Assembly (NCBI GenBank): GCA_963810305.1
Contig: CAWEMY010000017.1
Coordinates: 248,001 to 312,000 of the forward strand
Reading direction: 5' to 3'
DNA length: 64,000 nt
Source of the DNA: JACDCA01 sp963810305
GTDB taxonomy: Bacteria > Acidobacteriota > Vicinamibacteria > Vicinamibacterales > 2-12-FULL-66-21
This document shows positions 20,758-29,171 of the stretch, one piece after another (the stretch's first letter is position 1; the number at the start of each line of letters is the position of its first letter). The notes below the pieces were generated by a model, which was given only the letters and a program-made list of their open reading frames with translations, ran no database searches and was not told the origin of the DNA. A program made the position numbers and the translations under genes.

Positions 20758-21711
20758 ATGGTTCGAGGCAAAACAATCTTCAATGGCTGGGGACGTGCGC
20801 TCTCGGTAGCGGCGCTTGTTCTGCTGCCGGCGCTGGCGGCGGCGCAGACGACCGTCACGTCCGCTGATATCCAGCGACTTCAGGACGACGTCTACCAGGC
20901 GGGAGCCGATTTGTCGCGGCTTCGCAGCACCGAGTCCGATACGGCGCTCCGGCTGCAGGAGCAGCTCGATGATCTGCGCGACGAGGTGGTCTACCTGAAG
21001 GTACGCCTTCGCAAGGAAGGCAGTGTGCCGCGCACTGAGTATGTGGACGTCCGCGATCGTATCGCGGCGCTGCGGTCGCGCGCGCGAGGGAACTCGACTT
21101 ACGCCCCTGAGGAGCGTCAGGGCACGTATCGGCCTCCCGCTGGCGTCAGCGGCGGCGCGAGTGGTGGCGTCAGCGGCGGTGTTCCGAGCGACGATCGGCG
21201 AACGCAGTCCGGGAGCGACGTCATTCCTGTCGGGCAGGAGATCGATGTCCGGCTGCAGACCGAACTGTCCTCCGCGACCGCACAGGTCGAGGATCGGTTC
21301 GAGGCCACCACTGTCGTCGACGTCTACCGCGGCAGCGAGGTGCTGATCCCTGCGGGGTCCGTCCTGCGGGGGGTCGTGCGGACAGTCGATAAGGCGACTC
21401 GCACCGATCGTCGAGGGCAGTTGACGGTTTCGTTCGACCAGATCACGGTGCGCGAACGTGTCTACCCGATGCGCGGCACGGTGTCGGAGGCGCTCGAAAG
21501 CGAAGGGATCAGGGGAGAAGCCGCACGCATTGGCGCCGGATCCGCGGTCGGCGCGATCATCGGCGGCATCATCGGCGGCGTCAAGGGCGCCCTGCTCGGC
21601 GTGCTGATCGGCGGCGGCGGCACGATTGCCGCGACCCCAGGCAAGGATGTGACGCTCCCTGCGGGGACGATCCTTCGCGTCCGCATGGACACGCCACCGA
21701 ATATTCGCTGA
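20758..21711 (+). CDS. Secreted coiled-coil / glycine-zipper protein of unknown function
   Basis: 317 residues from the ATG at 20758, which has a good AGGAG site 7 bases upstream. A signal peptide ends near AALAAAQ (about residue 28). A coiled coil of roughly 60 residues follows (DIQRLQDDVYQAGADLSRLR onward), then a low-complexity SGGxSGG linker. The C-terminal half has beta-strand pairs of the form VLIPAGSVLRGVV and LPAGTILRVRMDTP around a glycine zipper (GAIIGGIIGGVKGALLGVLI). The paired beta segments resemble periplasmic assembly domains of the VirB10/TrbI kind, but I cannot name a family. An envelope location is likely. Confidence 0.75.
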   Translation: MVRGKTIFNGWGRALSVAALVLLPALAAAQTTVTSADIQRLQDDVYQAGADLSRLRSTESDTALRLQEQLDDLRDEVVYLKVRLRKEGSVPRTEYVDVRDRIAALRSRARGNSTYAPEERQGTYRPPAGVSGGASGGVSGGVPSDDRRTQSGSDVIPVGQEIDVRLQTELSSATAQVEDRFEATTVVDVYRGSEVLIPAGSVLRGVVRTVDKATRTDRRGQLTVSFDQITVRERVYPMRGTVSEALESEGIRGEAARIGAGSAVGAIIGGIIGGVKGALLGVLIGGGGTIAATPGKDVTLPAGTILRVRMDTPPNIR

Positions 21712-21757
21712 GCGCGGCGGGGCGCGCGGTGCGCGGTGCGGAATTGTAAATGGCCCG

Positions 21758-23284
21758 TTACGCCATCACGGTCGAAAAATGCTCGACGAGGGCGTCGACC
21801 AGATCGGGGATGGTGTAACGCTCGGGCATTATCGTCGTTCGGATGCCGAGCTGCTGGGCGGCTTCGGCCGTGACCGGGCCGATCGACGCGACGACTGTGG
21901 TCCGCAGCAGGTCCACGGCCTGTTCCTGGCCGTAAATCTCGACGAAGTTGCGGACCGTCGACGCACTGGTAAAGGTGACGGCGTCGATGCGACGCTCGAG
22001 CAACATTCCGTAGATGTCACGGTCCGTGTCTCGTTCGGCCTGGGCGAGCGACGGTCGGTACGCCGCCACCTCGATGACGTCCGCCCCCGCCTGTCTCAGC
22101 TCCTCGCCAAGCAACTCTCGCGTGTTGTCCGCGTGAAGCATGAGAAAACGCTGCTTCTTGAGCGGCGCTTTTGCGGCGAACGCAGTCATTAAGGAGTCGG
22201 TCCGGTACTCCGCTGGTATCAGGTCCACACGGATCCCGTACTGCTGCAGACGCGACGCCGTCGACGCACCGATCGCGCAGAGCCGAACGCCCTTCAGATC
22301 ACGTACGTCACCGGCGGCGAACAGCTTCGCCATGAAACTGCCGACTGCGCTCGCGTTGGTGAACACGATCCAGTCGTAGCGGGTGAGGTCGGCGACGGCA
22401 TCCTCGAGGGGAGAAAGGTCCTGAGGCGGCGTAATCCGGATCGTCGGCGCGGGGATCGCTTCAGCGCCGCGCTCCTCGAGCATCTCGATCAGCTCGTCGG
22501 AGTGCTCGCGCGAGCGAGTGACGACGATACGCCGGCCGAAGAGCGGCCGATCGTCAAACCATCGGAGGTGGTCTCGAAGCCCGACAACCTGCCCGATCAC
22601 GAACAGAGACGGCGTGCCCTCGACCGCCTGCCCCGCAATGTTCCCCAGAGTCCCGGTGGTCGTTCTCTGCGACGGGACCGTGGCGTCATTGATCAGCGCC
22701 GCAGACTCGTCGGGTGATCGGCCGTTCGCGATCAACGCGTTGGCAATCGCGCCGATCTGGTGCGACCCGGCGTAGCAGACGATCGTACCGGAGAGACCCG
22801 CCAGGCGCGCCCAGTCGACATCCGGCGCGGCATCGGTTTCAGCTTCGTGCCCGCGGACCAGGACGACGACGTCTCCAGCGCCTGGATAGGTGATCGGGAT
22901 GCCGGAGTACGCCGGGCCGCCGATGGCGGCCGGTATCCCCGGAACGATCTCGAAGGGAACGCCCTGTTCGCGGAGCAGCAGCGCTTCCTTCCCACCGCTG
23001 TCGAACACGAAGGCATCTCCCCATTTGAGACGTACGACGGTCTTGCCTTCGCGGACTTTCTCGGCGAGCAGGATGCTGATTGCTTCCTGGTCGACCAGGC
23101 GGGGCGCCGCCGGCCCGACGTCGATCTTCTCGGCGTCGGCGCGAGCGAATCGGAGCAGCCCTGCGGCGATGCGGTGGTCGTAGACCACCACGTCCGCGCG
23201 CTCGAGGAAGCGCTGACCACGAACGCTGATCAGCGACGGATCACCCGGACCGGCGCCGACAATGTATACGCAGGGTTTGTTCAA
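21758..23284 (-). CDS. cobA-hemD: Uroporphyrinogen-III C-methyltransferase / uroporphyrinogen-III synthase fusion (CobA-HemD)
   Basis: 508 residues. Residues 1 to about 245 are a SAM-dependent tetrapyrrole methylase: VYIVGAGPGDPSLISVRG, VVRLKWGDAFVF and VPGIPAAIGGPAYSGIPITY. Residues from about 250 are uroporphyrinogen-III synthase, with IVVTRSREHSDELIEMLEE, DWIVFTNASAVGSF and the VTFTSASTVRNF region. The fusion makes uroporphyrinogen III and methylates it toward sirohaem or B12. No other tetrapyrrole gene is close by. It is followed, convergently with the glycine-zipper gene, by only 46 bases. Confidence 0.95.
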   Translation of the reverse strand: MNKPCVYIVGAGPGDPSLISVRGQRFLERADVVVYDHRIAAGLLRFARADAEKIDVGPAAPRLVDQEAISILLAEKVREGKTVVRLKWGDAFVFDSGGKEALLLREQGVPFEIVPGIPAAIGGPAYSGIPITYPGAGDVVVLVRGHEAETDAAPDVDWARLAGLSGTIVCYAGSHQIGAIANALIANGRSPDESAALINDATVPSQRTTTGTLGNIAGQAVEGTPSLFVIGQVVGLRDHLRWFDDRPLFGRRIVVTRSREHSDELIEMLEERGAEAIPAPTIRITPPQDLSPLEDAVADLTRYDWIVFTNASAVGSFMAKLFAAGDVRDLKGVRLCAIGASTASRLQQYGIRVDLIPAEYRTDSLMTAFAAKAPLKKQRFLMLHADNTRELLGEELRQAGADVIEVAAYRPSLAQAERDTDRDIYGMLLERRIDAVTFTSASTVRNFVEIYGQEQAVDLLRTTVVASIGPVTAEAAQQLGIRTTIMPERYTIPDLVDALVEHFSTVMA

Positions 23285-23296
23285 GACGCCTCGAGC

Positions 23297-24202
23297 CTAG
23301 GGCGCGGTCGGGCCGTAGTAGCCCTGCCGGGTACGCGTGATGAGCCCCTGACGCGTCACGCGGACGACGACGCGGCGCCACGCGCCATTGCGCTGCGGGT
23401 TCTTCGAGGTGTAGGCGACAGAGTAGAGCGTCGACAGTTCCTGTGAAATCGCCTCGTAGATTTTCGGCAGGTCGTGGACGGAGGTCGGGAAGAAAGACCG
23501 TCCTCCGGTCTCCTGCGCCAGTTGCCGCAGCACGTACTCCGCTTCCTTGAACGACGCGCGCCCGATGTCCGGTGGTCGCAGCCCGATGGTGTAAATCGCC
23601 GTTTCGGACCGCTTGGCCAGGTCCTGCACCTCTTCGTACGGCAGCAGGCTGGACGTGTCGTCGCCGTCCGACAGGACGACGATCGCCTGCCGGCGGATGT
23701 CCTCTTCGCTCTTTGCCTTGATCTTCTTCAGCTCCTTCAGCGAGATGTAGATCGAGTTGTAAAGCGCCGTCGACCCGTCCGCCGTTGTGGCGCGGATCGC
23801 CCGCTCGAGCGTGGGGAATACATTGGTGAATGGCTGCAGGATTCTCACCTGCGTGCTGAACCCGATCACCTCGATCACGTCTTCCGGCCGCATCCGTTTC
23901 GCGAAGCCGATTGCCGCCTCCTGCGCCGTCGGCAGCTTGTCTTCCATGCTGTTGCTGGTGTCGAGCAGGATCGCGAGCGCGATTGGCACTTGCCGGCGCG
24001 AGAAAAAAGTAACCGTCTGCTTCGCGCCGTCCTCGAAGACTTCGAATTCCTTCTCCTCGAGGTCAGTGATGAATTTCGACCCGTCGGTGACCGAGATGCT
24101 CAGCGAGACGAGTTCAACGCCTGCTTTGAATCGCTGCTGCGCTGACAGCCCGACGGCGACACAAGCGGCTAGGAGAGCGGCAATGAGGAGACGGCGTTGC
24201 AT
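23297..24202 (-). CDS. VWFA-related protein of the acidobacterial type (TIGR03436-like)
   Basis: 301 residues. A signal peptide (MQRRLLIAALLAACVAVGLS) is followed by a short beta domain (LVSLSISVTDGSKFITDLEE) and a von Willebrand A domain with an intact MIDAS start, LLDTSNSM, and a VLSDGDDTSS motif. This domain order is the one of the large VWFA-related family expanded in Acidobacteria, whose members are secreted or periplasmic and of unknown function. It lies 3 bases after its paralogue at 24206-25096, in the same direction. Confidence 0.88.
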   Translation of the reverse strand: MQRRLLIAALLAACVAVGLSAQQRFKAGVELVSLSISVTDGSKFITDLEEKEFEVFEDGAKQTVTFFSRRQVPIALAILLDTSNSMEDKLPTAQEAAIGFAKRMRPEDVIEVIGFSTQVRILQPFTNVFPTLERAIRATTADGSTALYNSIYISLKELKKIKAKSEEDIRRQAIVVLSDGDDTSSLLPYEEVQDLAKRSETAIYTIGLRPPDIGRASFKEAEYVLRQLAQETGGRSFFPTSVHDLPKIYEAISQELSTLYSVAYTSKNPQRNGAWRRVVVRVTRQGLITRTRQGYYGPTAP

Positions 24203-24205
24203 CGG

Positions 24206-25096
24206 CTACTTTTTCTGCGGCAGCCGCGTTCGAGCGCGGGCCGTAAGCTCCGGAACATTGACGGTGACCTGCACCTTCTCGGGTGGGATCAGTGATTCGG
24301 GCCGGCCGTAGGTCACCAGGTATTGGTGGATCAGCTCGCCGCCGAGCTGCCGAACGCGATCCTCGAGTGCCATGGCTGACAATAGCTGCTCGCGGCGGCC
24401 GCCGGTGAATTCCGTGCCTTCGGCGAGCACCATATTGCGATTGCGCAATTCATCGGTGTCGGTCGGTACCGGGGTGCCGATCGCGAGCACGTGGAGCGTG
24501 ACGCCGCCGTTGACAAGATCGCGCACGATCCGAGGATGCTGCAGATTGCTGAACTCGGGCCCCTCCACCGTTACGACCACGATCGTCGGGCGCGCTGGTT
24601 TTCGCGCACGGAATCCGCGGAGTACTTCATTGATGCCTTCGAGGAGATATGCTCCGGTGCCTCGCCGCTCGAAGATCCGTGAGACCCCTTTCTTGACCGC
24701 CGCAACATCGGTGGTGCTTTCAACGACGGACGTCGGACGTTCGCCGACGGTCACGATGCCGATTTTGGCCTTGCCCTGGACGCGGTCGAGAAAACGGCTG
24801 AGGGCCTCCCGGATGTGCGGTATCGACCCGATTGAAGCCTGACTGTCGTCGATGAGCAGGATGATATCGAGCTGCTCGGTGGCCGGCTCGGCCCGGACGA
24901 CTTCCCGAGCCACGCCATCTTCCTTCACTGCGAAATCCTTGGCGCTCAGCCCCGCGGTCACGGCGTTGCCCTTGCCGTCCACCACGCCGACGTAGATGCT
25001 CTGCGTCCGCGCGTCTGGCGGTGGTGACTGCGCCGACCCGGCCGGGCCGGAAGCCAGCACACCGGCAGCGGCCAGCGTGAACACGGTCCTTTTCAT
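24206..25096 (-). CDS. VWFA-related protein with degenerate MIDAS
   Basis: 296 residues from the ATG at 25096; the frame is open upstream but the signal peptide MKRTVFTLAAAGVLASG fixes the start. The layout matches the neighbour at 23297-24202: IYVGVVDGKGNAVTAGLSAK beta domain, then a VWA fold. The metal site reads LLIDDSQAS rather than DxSxS, so the last Ser is Ala and metal binding may be weak or lost. The pair probably arose by duplication and forms one operon; function unknown. Confidence 0.85.
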   Translation of the reverse strand: MKRTVFTLAAAGVLASGPAGSAQSPPPDARTQSIYVGVVDGKGNAVTAGLSAKDFAVKEDGVAREVVRAEPATEQLDIILLIDDSQASIGSIPHIREALSRFLDRVQGKAKIGIVTVGERPTSVVESTTDVAAVKKGVSRIFERRGTGAYLLEGINEVLRGFRARKPARPTIVVVTVEGPEFSNLQHPRIVRDLVNGGVTLHVLAIGTPVPTDTDELRNRNMVLAEGTEFTGGRREQLLSAMALEDRVRQLGGELIHQYLVTYGRPESLIPPEKVQVTVNVPELTARARTRLPQKK

Positions 25097-25141
25097 TGGA
25101 GGCCTCTGGCAGCGAGTATACTCCTGCGAAAGCGACCGACG

Positions 25142-25375
25142 ATGGACCCGGCACCACAGAAGCGCAACACCACCGCCGAGACGATGCGGACGCTGGGGGG
25201 CCTGAGCACCGTTGGTCTGACGTTCGTCTTTGCCGTGATGATCGGCGCCGGCGCGGGCTACCTGCTCATGACCTACGCGGGCCTTGGCAGCTGGGTGTTC
25301 TTCCTCTTCTTCATTCTCGGCGTCGCTGCCGGCATTCTGAACGTCTATCGGACGGCGAACCGCTTCCTCAAGTAA
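25142..25375 (+). CDS. AtpZ/AtpI-family small membrane protein
   Basis: 77 residues with two membrane helices (TVGLTFVFAVMIGAGAGYLL and SWVFFLFFILGVAAGILNVY), the layout of AtpZ proteins encoded ahead of F0F1 ATP synthase genes. AtpZ/AtpI help assemble the c ring or carry Mg2+/Ca2+; the role here rests on position. Its stop codon abuts the next start (TAA-GTG). Confidence 0.82.
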   Translation: MDPAPQKRNTTAETMRTLGGLSTVGLTFVFAVMIGAGAGYLLMTYAGLGSWVFFLFFILGVAAGILNVYRTANRFLK

Positions 25376-25768
25376 GTGCACGACGATCCTTTCTTTCACC
25401 GCCTGGGGCGGACGGCGGCGTTGCTCTGCGCGGTGATGGCTGCCATCGCCCTGGCGGTGTCGGGCGTGAAGGCCGCCCTCGGGGTGCTCGGCGGCGGGGT
25501 GCTGGTCGGCGTCAGCTTCTTCGCTCTGGCGAGCGGGACCGGTGCGCTCGCCGCCGTTGTGTCCGGGCAGGCCGGCGCCGATCGGACGCGTCTGGTGCGC
25601 GCCGCGACGATCAGGTTGGTGGGCCGCTATGCTTTACTCGGTTTTCTGGCGTACGTTATGATTGCTCGTTTGCGCCTGCACCCTTTGGGGCTGCTGGCGG
25701 GTGCCTCTTCGGTCGTCGCGGCTGCAGCTGTCGAAGCCGCGCGCCTTCTGACAAAGAATCGTCCGTAA
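25376..25768 (+). CDS. ATP synthase subunit I-like membrane protein
   Basis: 130 residues, GTG start directly after the AtpZ-like stop. Four hydrophobic segments are visible, the usual count for AtpI. Sequence similarity to AtpI is weak in general, so the name rests on topology and on position just before atpB (8 bases away). The likely role is c-ring assembly. Confidence 0.7.
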   Translation: MHDDPFFHRLGRTAALLCAVMAAIALAVSGVKAALGVLGGGVLVGVSFFALASGTGALAAVVSGQAGADRTRLVRAATIRLVGRYALLGFLAYVMIARLRLHPLGLLAGASSVVAAAAVEAARLLTKNRP

Positions 25769-25776
25769 CATTCTGA

Positions 25777-26583
25777 ATGGAAAGCCTCGAACATCCGCTG
25801 TGGATCGTCGACGCGGTCAACGCGCTGCTCGGTCCGCTCGTCGTCGCTGCCGGTGAAGCGGTCGGGTACCATTTCTCGGGTCATCATCCGATCCCGAATT
25901 ACATGGTCATGATCCTGCTGATCGTTGCCGGGGTGACCGTGCTCGGCTTGCTGATGCGAACCCGGCTGAGCGTGGAAAACCCCGGGAAGCTCCAGATCAT
26001 CCTCGAGGACGGGATCCGTGCGCTGCAGGGGCTGTTGACCGATTGGATCGGCCCACAGGGCAAGCGGTTTCTTCCGCTGATTGCGACCCTTGGCCTGTTC
26101 ATCCTCATCGCCAACTACATGGGGCTGGTACCCGGTCTGATGGCGCCGACGAGCAGCATCAACGTCACGCTCGGTCTCGCGCTGACGACCTGGGTCTACT
26201 ACCACGTGCAGGGAATCAAGGCGCAGGGCTTCTGGGCCTATCTCAAACACTTCGCCGTGCCTCCGGGCTCGCCCGTCCTCATGGCGCCGCTGATGCTCGT
26301 GATCGAGATCATCAGCCATCTGGCGCGTGTGATGTCGCTCTCGCTCCGTCTTTTCGGCAACATTTTCGGAGAAGAGCTGGTGATCCTGATTCTTTTCACG
26401 ATCATCCCGTTTCTCGTGCCGCTGCCGATGATGTTGCTCGGCCTGGTCACCGGTGGTCTGCAGGCGTTCATCTTCGTGCTGCTGTCGATCATCTATTTAC
26501 AGGGGGCGGTGGCGGTCGAGCATCACGAAGAGGCGCATGGCCATGACGCGACGCACGGCCACCGTGCGCCCGCTGCCGCCTGA
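25777..26583 (+). CDS. atpB: F0F1 ATP synthase subunit a
   Basis: 268 residues with five to six membrane helices. The ion-channel signature is intact: SLSLRLFGNIFGEELVI with the essential Arg in the fourth helix, and the last helix has GGLQAFIFVLLSIIYLQGAV. The protein ends in a His-rich tail (HHEEAHGHDATHGH), which is unusual and could bind metal or be a flexible extension. It precedes atpE by 93 bases. Confidence 0.95.
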   Translation: MESLEHPLWIVDAVNALLGPLVVAAGEAVGYHFSGHHPIPNYMVMILLIVAGVTVLGLLMRTRLSVENPGKLQIILEDGIRALQGLLTDWIGPQGKRFLPLIATLGLFILIANYMGLVPGLMAPTSSINVTLGLALTTWVYYHVQGIKAQGFWAYLKHFAVPPGSPVLMAPLMLVIEIISHLARVMSLSLRLFGNIFGEELVILILFTIIPFLVPLPMMLLGLVTGGLQAFIFVLLSIIYLQGAVAVEHHEEAHGHDATHGHRAPAAA

Positions 26584-26676
26584 GTCGTCAATCGTGCGTC
26601 GCATTCATAATTACTGATAACTGACTACTGATTACTGACAACTGCATTTTGCGAACTGTTCGAGGAGGCCTGGATC

Positions 26677-27006
26677 GTGAGTAAACGTACGATTGTGATT
26701 ACTGTGTTGCTGGTCGCGGCCGGGGCGGTGTTTGCTCCTGCATACGCGCAGGAGCTGGCCGCGAACAAGACCGAAGTGGCCAAGTGGTCGATCATTACCG
26801 CCGGCTTTGCGCTGGCGTTTGCCGCCGGGCTCGGGGCCCTCGGCCAGGGCCGCGCGATCGGCTCCGCCGTCGAAGCGATCGCCCGGAATCCCGGGGCTGT
26901 CGGCGACATCCGCGGCGCGCTGCTCCTCGGCCTCGTGCTGATCGAATCGCTCTCGATCTACGTTCTGCTCATCTCGCTGATTCTGTTCTTCCTGCCGCGG
27001 TTTTAA
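26677..27006 (+). CDS. atpE: F0F1 ATP synthase subunit c (Na+-type binding residues)
   Basis: 109 residues, GTG start with a strong GAGGAGG site 9 bases upstream. Residues 1-24 look like a signal-type leader ending AYAQ, followed by the two-helix hairpin. Ion-site residues are Gln57 (ALGQGRAIG), Glu90, Ser91 and Tyr95 (LVLIESLSIYVLL). The Gln-Glu spacing of 33 equals that of the Na+-binding c subunit of Ilyobacter tartaricus (Q32, E65, S66, Y70); the Thr next to Ser there is Leu here. F1 and b subunit genes do not follow; the next gene is an EamA transporter. Confidence 0.93.
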   Translation: MSKRTIVITVLLVAAGAVFAPAYAQELAANKTEVAKWSIITAGFALAFAAGLGALGQGRAIGSAVEAIARNPGAVGDIRGALLLGLVLIESLSIYVLLISLILFFLPRF

Positions 27007-27032
27007 CGCCGCGAGGGATCCTTCCGGGAAAT

Positions 27033-27061
27033 GGCAGGGAGGCGCCAGGCTCCTCCCTGTC
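27033..27061 (+). terminator. Hairpin after atpE
   Basis: GGCAGGGAGG and CCTCCCTGTC pair over 10 bases (one G-T pair) around a 9-base loop, 26 bases after the atpE stop. There is no clear T run behind it, so it is a possible attenuator or terminator of the F0 block. Confidence 0.5.
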
Positions 27062-27076
27062 ATACTCATTCCCGTC

Positions 27077-28045
27077 TTGGTTTCCGGTCCTGCCTCGCCG
27101 CCAACCTCCCGGCGTCTGTCGGTTGACGCGCTGCTGCTGCTGATGGCCTTCATCTGGGGCACCAATTACTCGATCGTCAAATCCGCATTCAACGAGATCG
27201 ATCCGCAGGCGTTCAATGGCATGCGGATGCTGATCGCTTCGTCCGTATTCGTCGTGGTGATCATCGTCATGAATCGTGCGCGGCGCGCGAGTCACGACGC
27301 GGTGAACAGCGTGTTTCATACGCCGGCTGCGCTGACCCGGCGTGACTGGCTGGCGCTGGCCGCGCTCGGCATTGCCGGTCATGCCCTCTATCAGTACCTG
27401 TTCGTGGGTGGTCTGGCGCTGACCAGCGTCGCAAACAGCTCGCTGCTGCTCGCAGCGACTCCGGTGGTCGTCGGAATCATTTCCGCGCTTCTCGGCTACG
27501 AGCGCCTGGGGCCGCTTCACTGGGCGGGTGCCGCTCTTTCGTTGACTGGCATCTACATCGTCGTGGGGCATGGAGGCGCGTCGGAGCCGACATCACTCCG
27601 CGGTGACCTCATGATGGTGGGCGCCGTGTGCTGCTGGGCAATCTATACGCTCGGTGCCGGTCCGTTGATGACGCGCCATTCGCCGGTCGGCGTGACTGGA
27701 GTGTCGATGGCGATAGGAACGCTCATCTACATTCCACTGGTGCTGCCGCGGCTGCGCGCGACGCCATGGACGTCGCTCAGCGCCGCGACCTGGTTCGCGA
27801 TTCTGTACTCGGCGCTCTTCGCTCTCTGTATCGCATACACGATCTGGTACACGGCGGTACGCGAAATCGGCAGCGCGCGAACGGCGGTGTACTCCAACGT
27901 CATTCCGATCGTCGCGATGCTCACCGCCGTCGTGTTCCTCGGCGAGCGGCTCTCGCGCGGCCGTCTGCTCGGCGCCCTTGCTGTTCTGGTCGGTGTCGCA
28001 CTCACCAGAGTGAGGCCTCGGGCGCTAGCTCACCTGAGGACCTGA
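27077..28045 (+). CDS. EamA-family (DMT) transporter
   Basis: 322 residues, ten hydrophobic helices in two EamA repeats. The first repeat opens LLLLMAFIWGTNYSIVKSAF and has a FNGMRMLIAS segment; the second opens GDLMMVGAVCCWAIYTLGAG. These inner-membrane transporters export amino acids or metabolites; substrate not deducible. The start codon appears to be TTG at 27077, with no strong ribosome site visible, so the start is uncertain by a few codons. Confidence 0.88.
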   Translation: MVSGPASPPTSRRLSVDALLLLMAFIWGTNYSIVKSAFNEIDPQAFNGMRMLIASSVFVVVIIVMNRARRASHDAVNSVFHTPAALTRRDWLALAALGIAGHALYQYLFVGGLALTSVANSSLLLAATPVVVGIISALLGYERLGPLHWAGAALSLTGIYIVVGHGGASEPTSLRGDLMMVGAVCCWAIYTLGAGPLMTRHSPVGVTGVSMAIGTLIYIPLVLPRLRATPWTSLSAATWFAILYSALFALCIAYTIWYTAVREIGSARTAVYSNVIPIVAMLTAVVFLGERLSRGRLLGALAVLVGVALTRVRPRALAHLRT

Positions 28046-28118
28046 GGAACCCCGCCTAAGCCCCCGCGCCCTGCGCACAGCGACCTACGTTCCCCGACCT
28101 GTTAAAATCGTCGGAAGC

Positions 28119-29126
28119 GTGAAAGACCACTACTACTCGATGCACGCGGGGCCGCTCCGTGCTGAGCTTGGCGAAGCCATCTCCAGGGACGAGATGCGGG
28201 AGCTGCATCGGAAGTCAGGAGTCCGCCATCTCATCATTGCCGTGCGCCAGTTCGCCATCCTCGCTCTCGCTACGTGGGCACTGATCTATTCTGAGAATCC
28301 GCTGGTATGGCTGCCCCTGGTCGTCGTCCAGGGATTCACGATTTTCAATTTCACCGTCCTGCTGCACGAGGTCGTGCACCACACGGTCTTTCAGCGGCGG
28401 CACCCTGTCGCCGAGCGCCTGCTGGGGCTGATCTATGCAGTGCCAAGCGGCATTTCCGCGAGCCAGTTCACCCGCTGGCATCTCGACCATCATGCTGAAC
28501 TAGGTTCAGAGGAGGACGACCCTAAACGCCATCACTTGTCACCGAAGGTAAACAAGCGGTGGTACAAGCTTCTGTACTGCACTCCGGCGCTCTTCCCGAT
28601 CTACTTCCGCGCCGCGCGGCGGGAATCGTCGACCTATCCGGCCGAGCTGCAGCGCAGTATTGCGTTCGAGCGACGGCTCTCCCTCGCGTTTCATCTCACT
28701 GCGGTTGCGGTTCTCTGGTATTTCTTCGGCTTTTACGCGGCCCTCAGGACGAGCATCGTCCCGGTTTTTTTCGTGTTCCCCGTCGCCTTCACACTCAATC
28801 GACTTGGACAGCACTACGACATCGATCCGGATGATCCCGCCAAGTGGGGCACGCTGATGCGCGGCCACTGGTTCTGGGATTTCGCGTACTTGAACTCCAA
28901 CTATCACCTCGAGCATCACTACTTTCCCGGTGTGCCTTTCTATAGACTGCCGGCGGTTCAGCGCGCCCTCGTGCCGTTCTACGAGAAAAAGCAGATGCGC
29001 TGGCGGACCTACGGTGAGCTGGTCCGCGGATGGATCCTGGAGAACCACGCCCCCCACACCAACTGGGCAGCCAAGACCTCCGCAACCGGGTCGCCGACCC
29101 CCTCGCACGACATCTCCCTGGTCTGA
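28119..29126 (+). CDS. Membrane fatty-acid desaturase
   Basis: 335 residues. Three His boxes of membrane di-iron desaturases are present: LHEVVHH, RWHLDHH and YHLEHHYFPG. Four hydrophobic segments surround them. The protein probably desaturates or hydroxylates membrane lipids or carotenoids. The start GTG lies 10 bases after a TAAAAT sequence (28101-28106) that could be a -10 element, so the leader would be very short; no -35 match is evident. Confidence 0.9.
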   Translation: MKDHYYSMHAGPLRAELGEAISRDEMRELHRKSGVRHLIIAVRQFAILALATWALIYSENPLVWLPLVVVQGFTIFNFTVLLHEVVHHTVFQRRHPVAERLLGLIYAVPSGISASQFTRWHLDHHAELGSEEDDPKRHHLSPKVNKRWYKLLYCTPALFPIYFRAARRESSTYPAELQRSIAFERRLSLAFHLTAVAVLWYFFGFYAALRTSIVPVFFVFPVAFTLNRLGQHYDIDPDDPAKWGTLMRGHWFWDFAYLNSNYHLEHHYFPGVPFYRLPAVQRALVPFYEKKQMRWRTYGELVRGWILENHAPHTNWAAKTSATGSPTPSHDISLV

Positions 29127-29171
29127 ACAAACCCGGCGGCGCGGCAGATTTCTTGCGGATAATGGCAGGGG

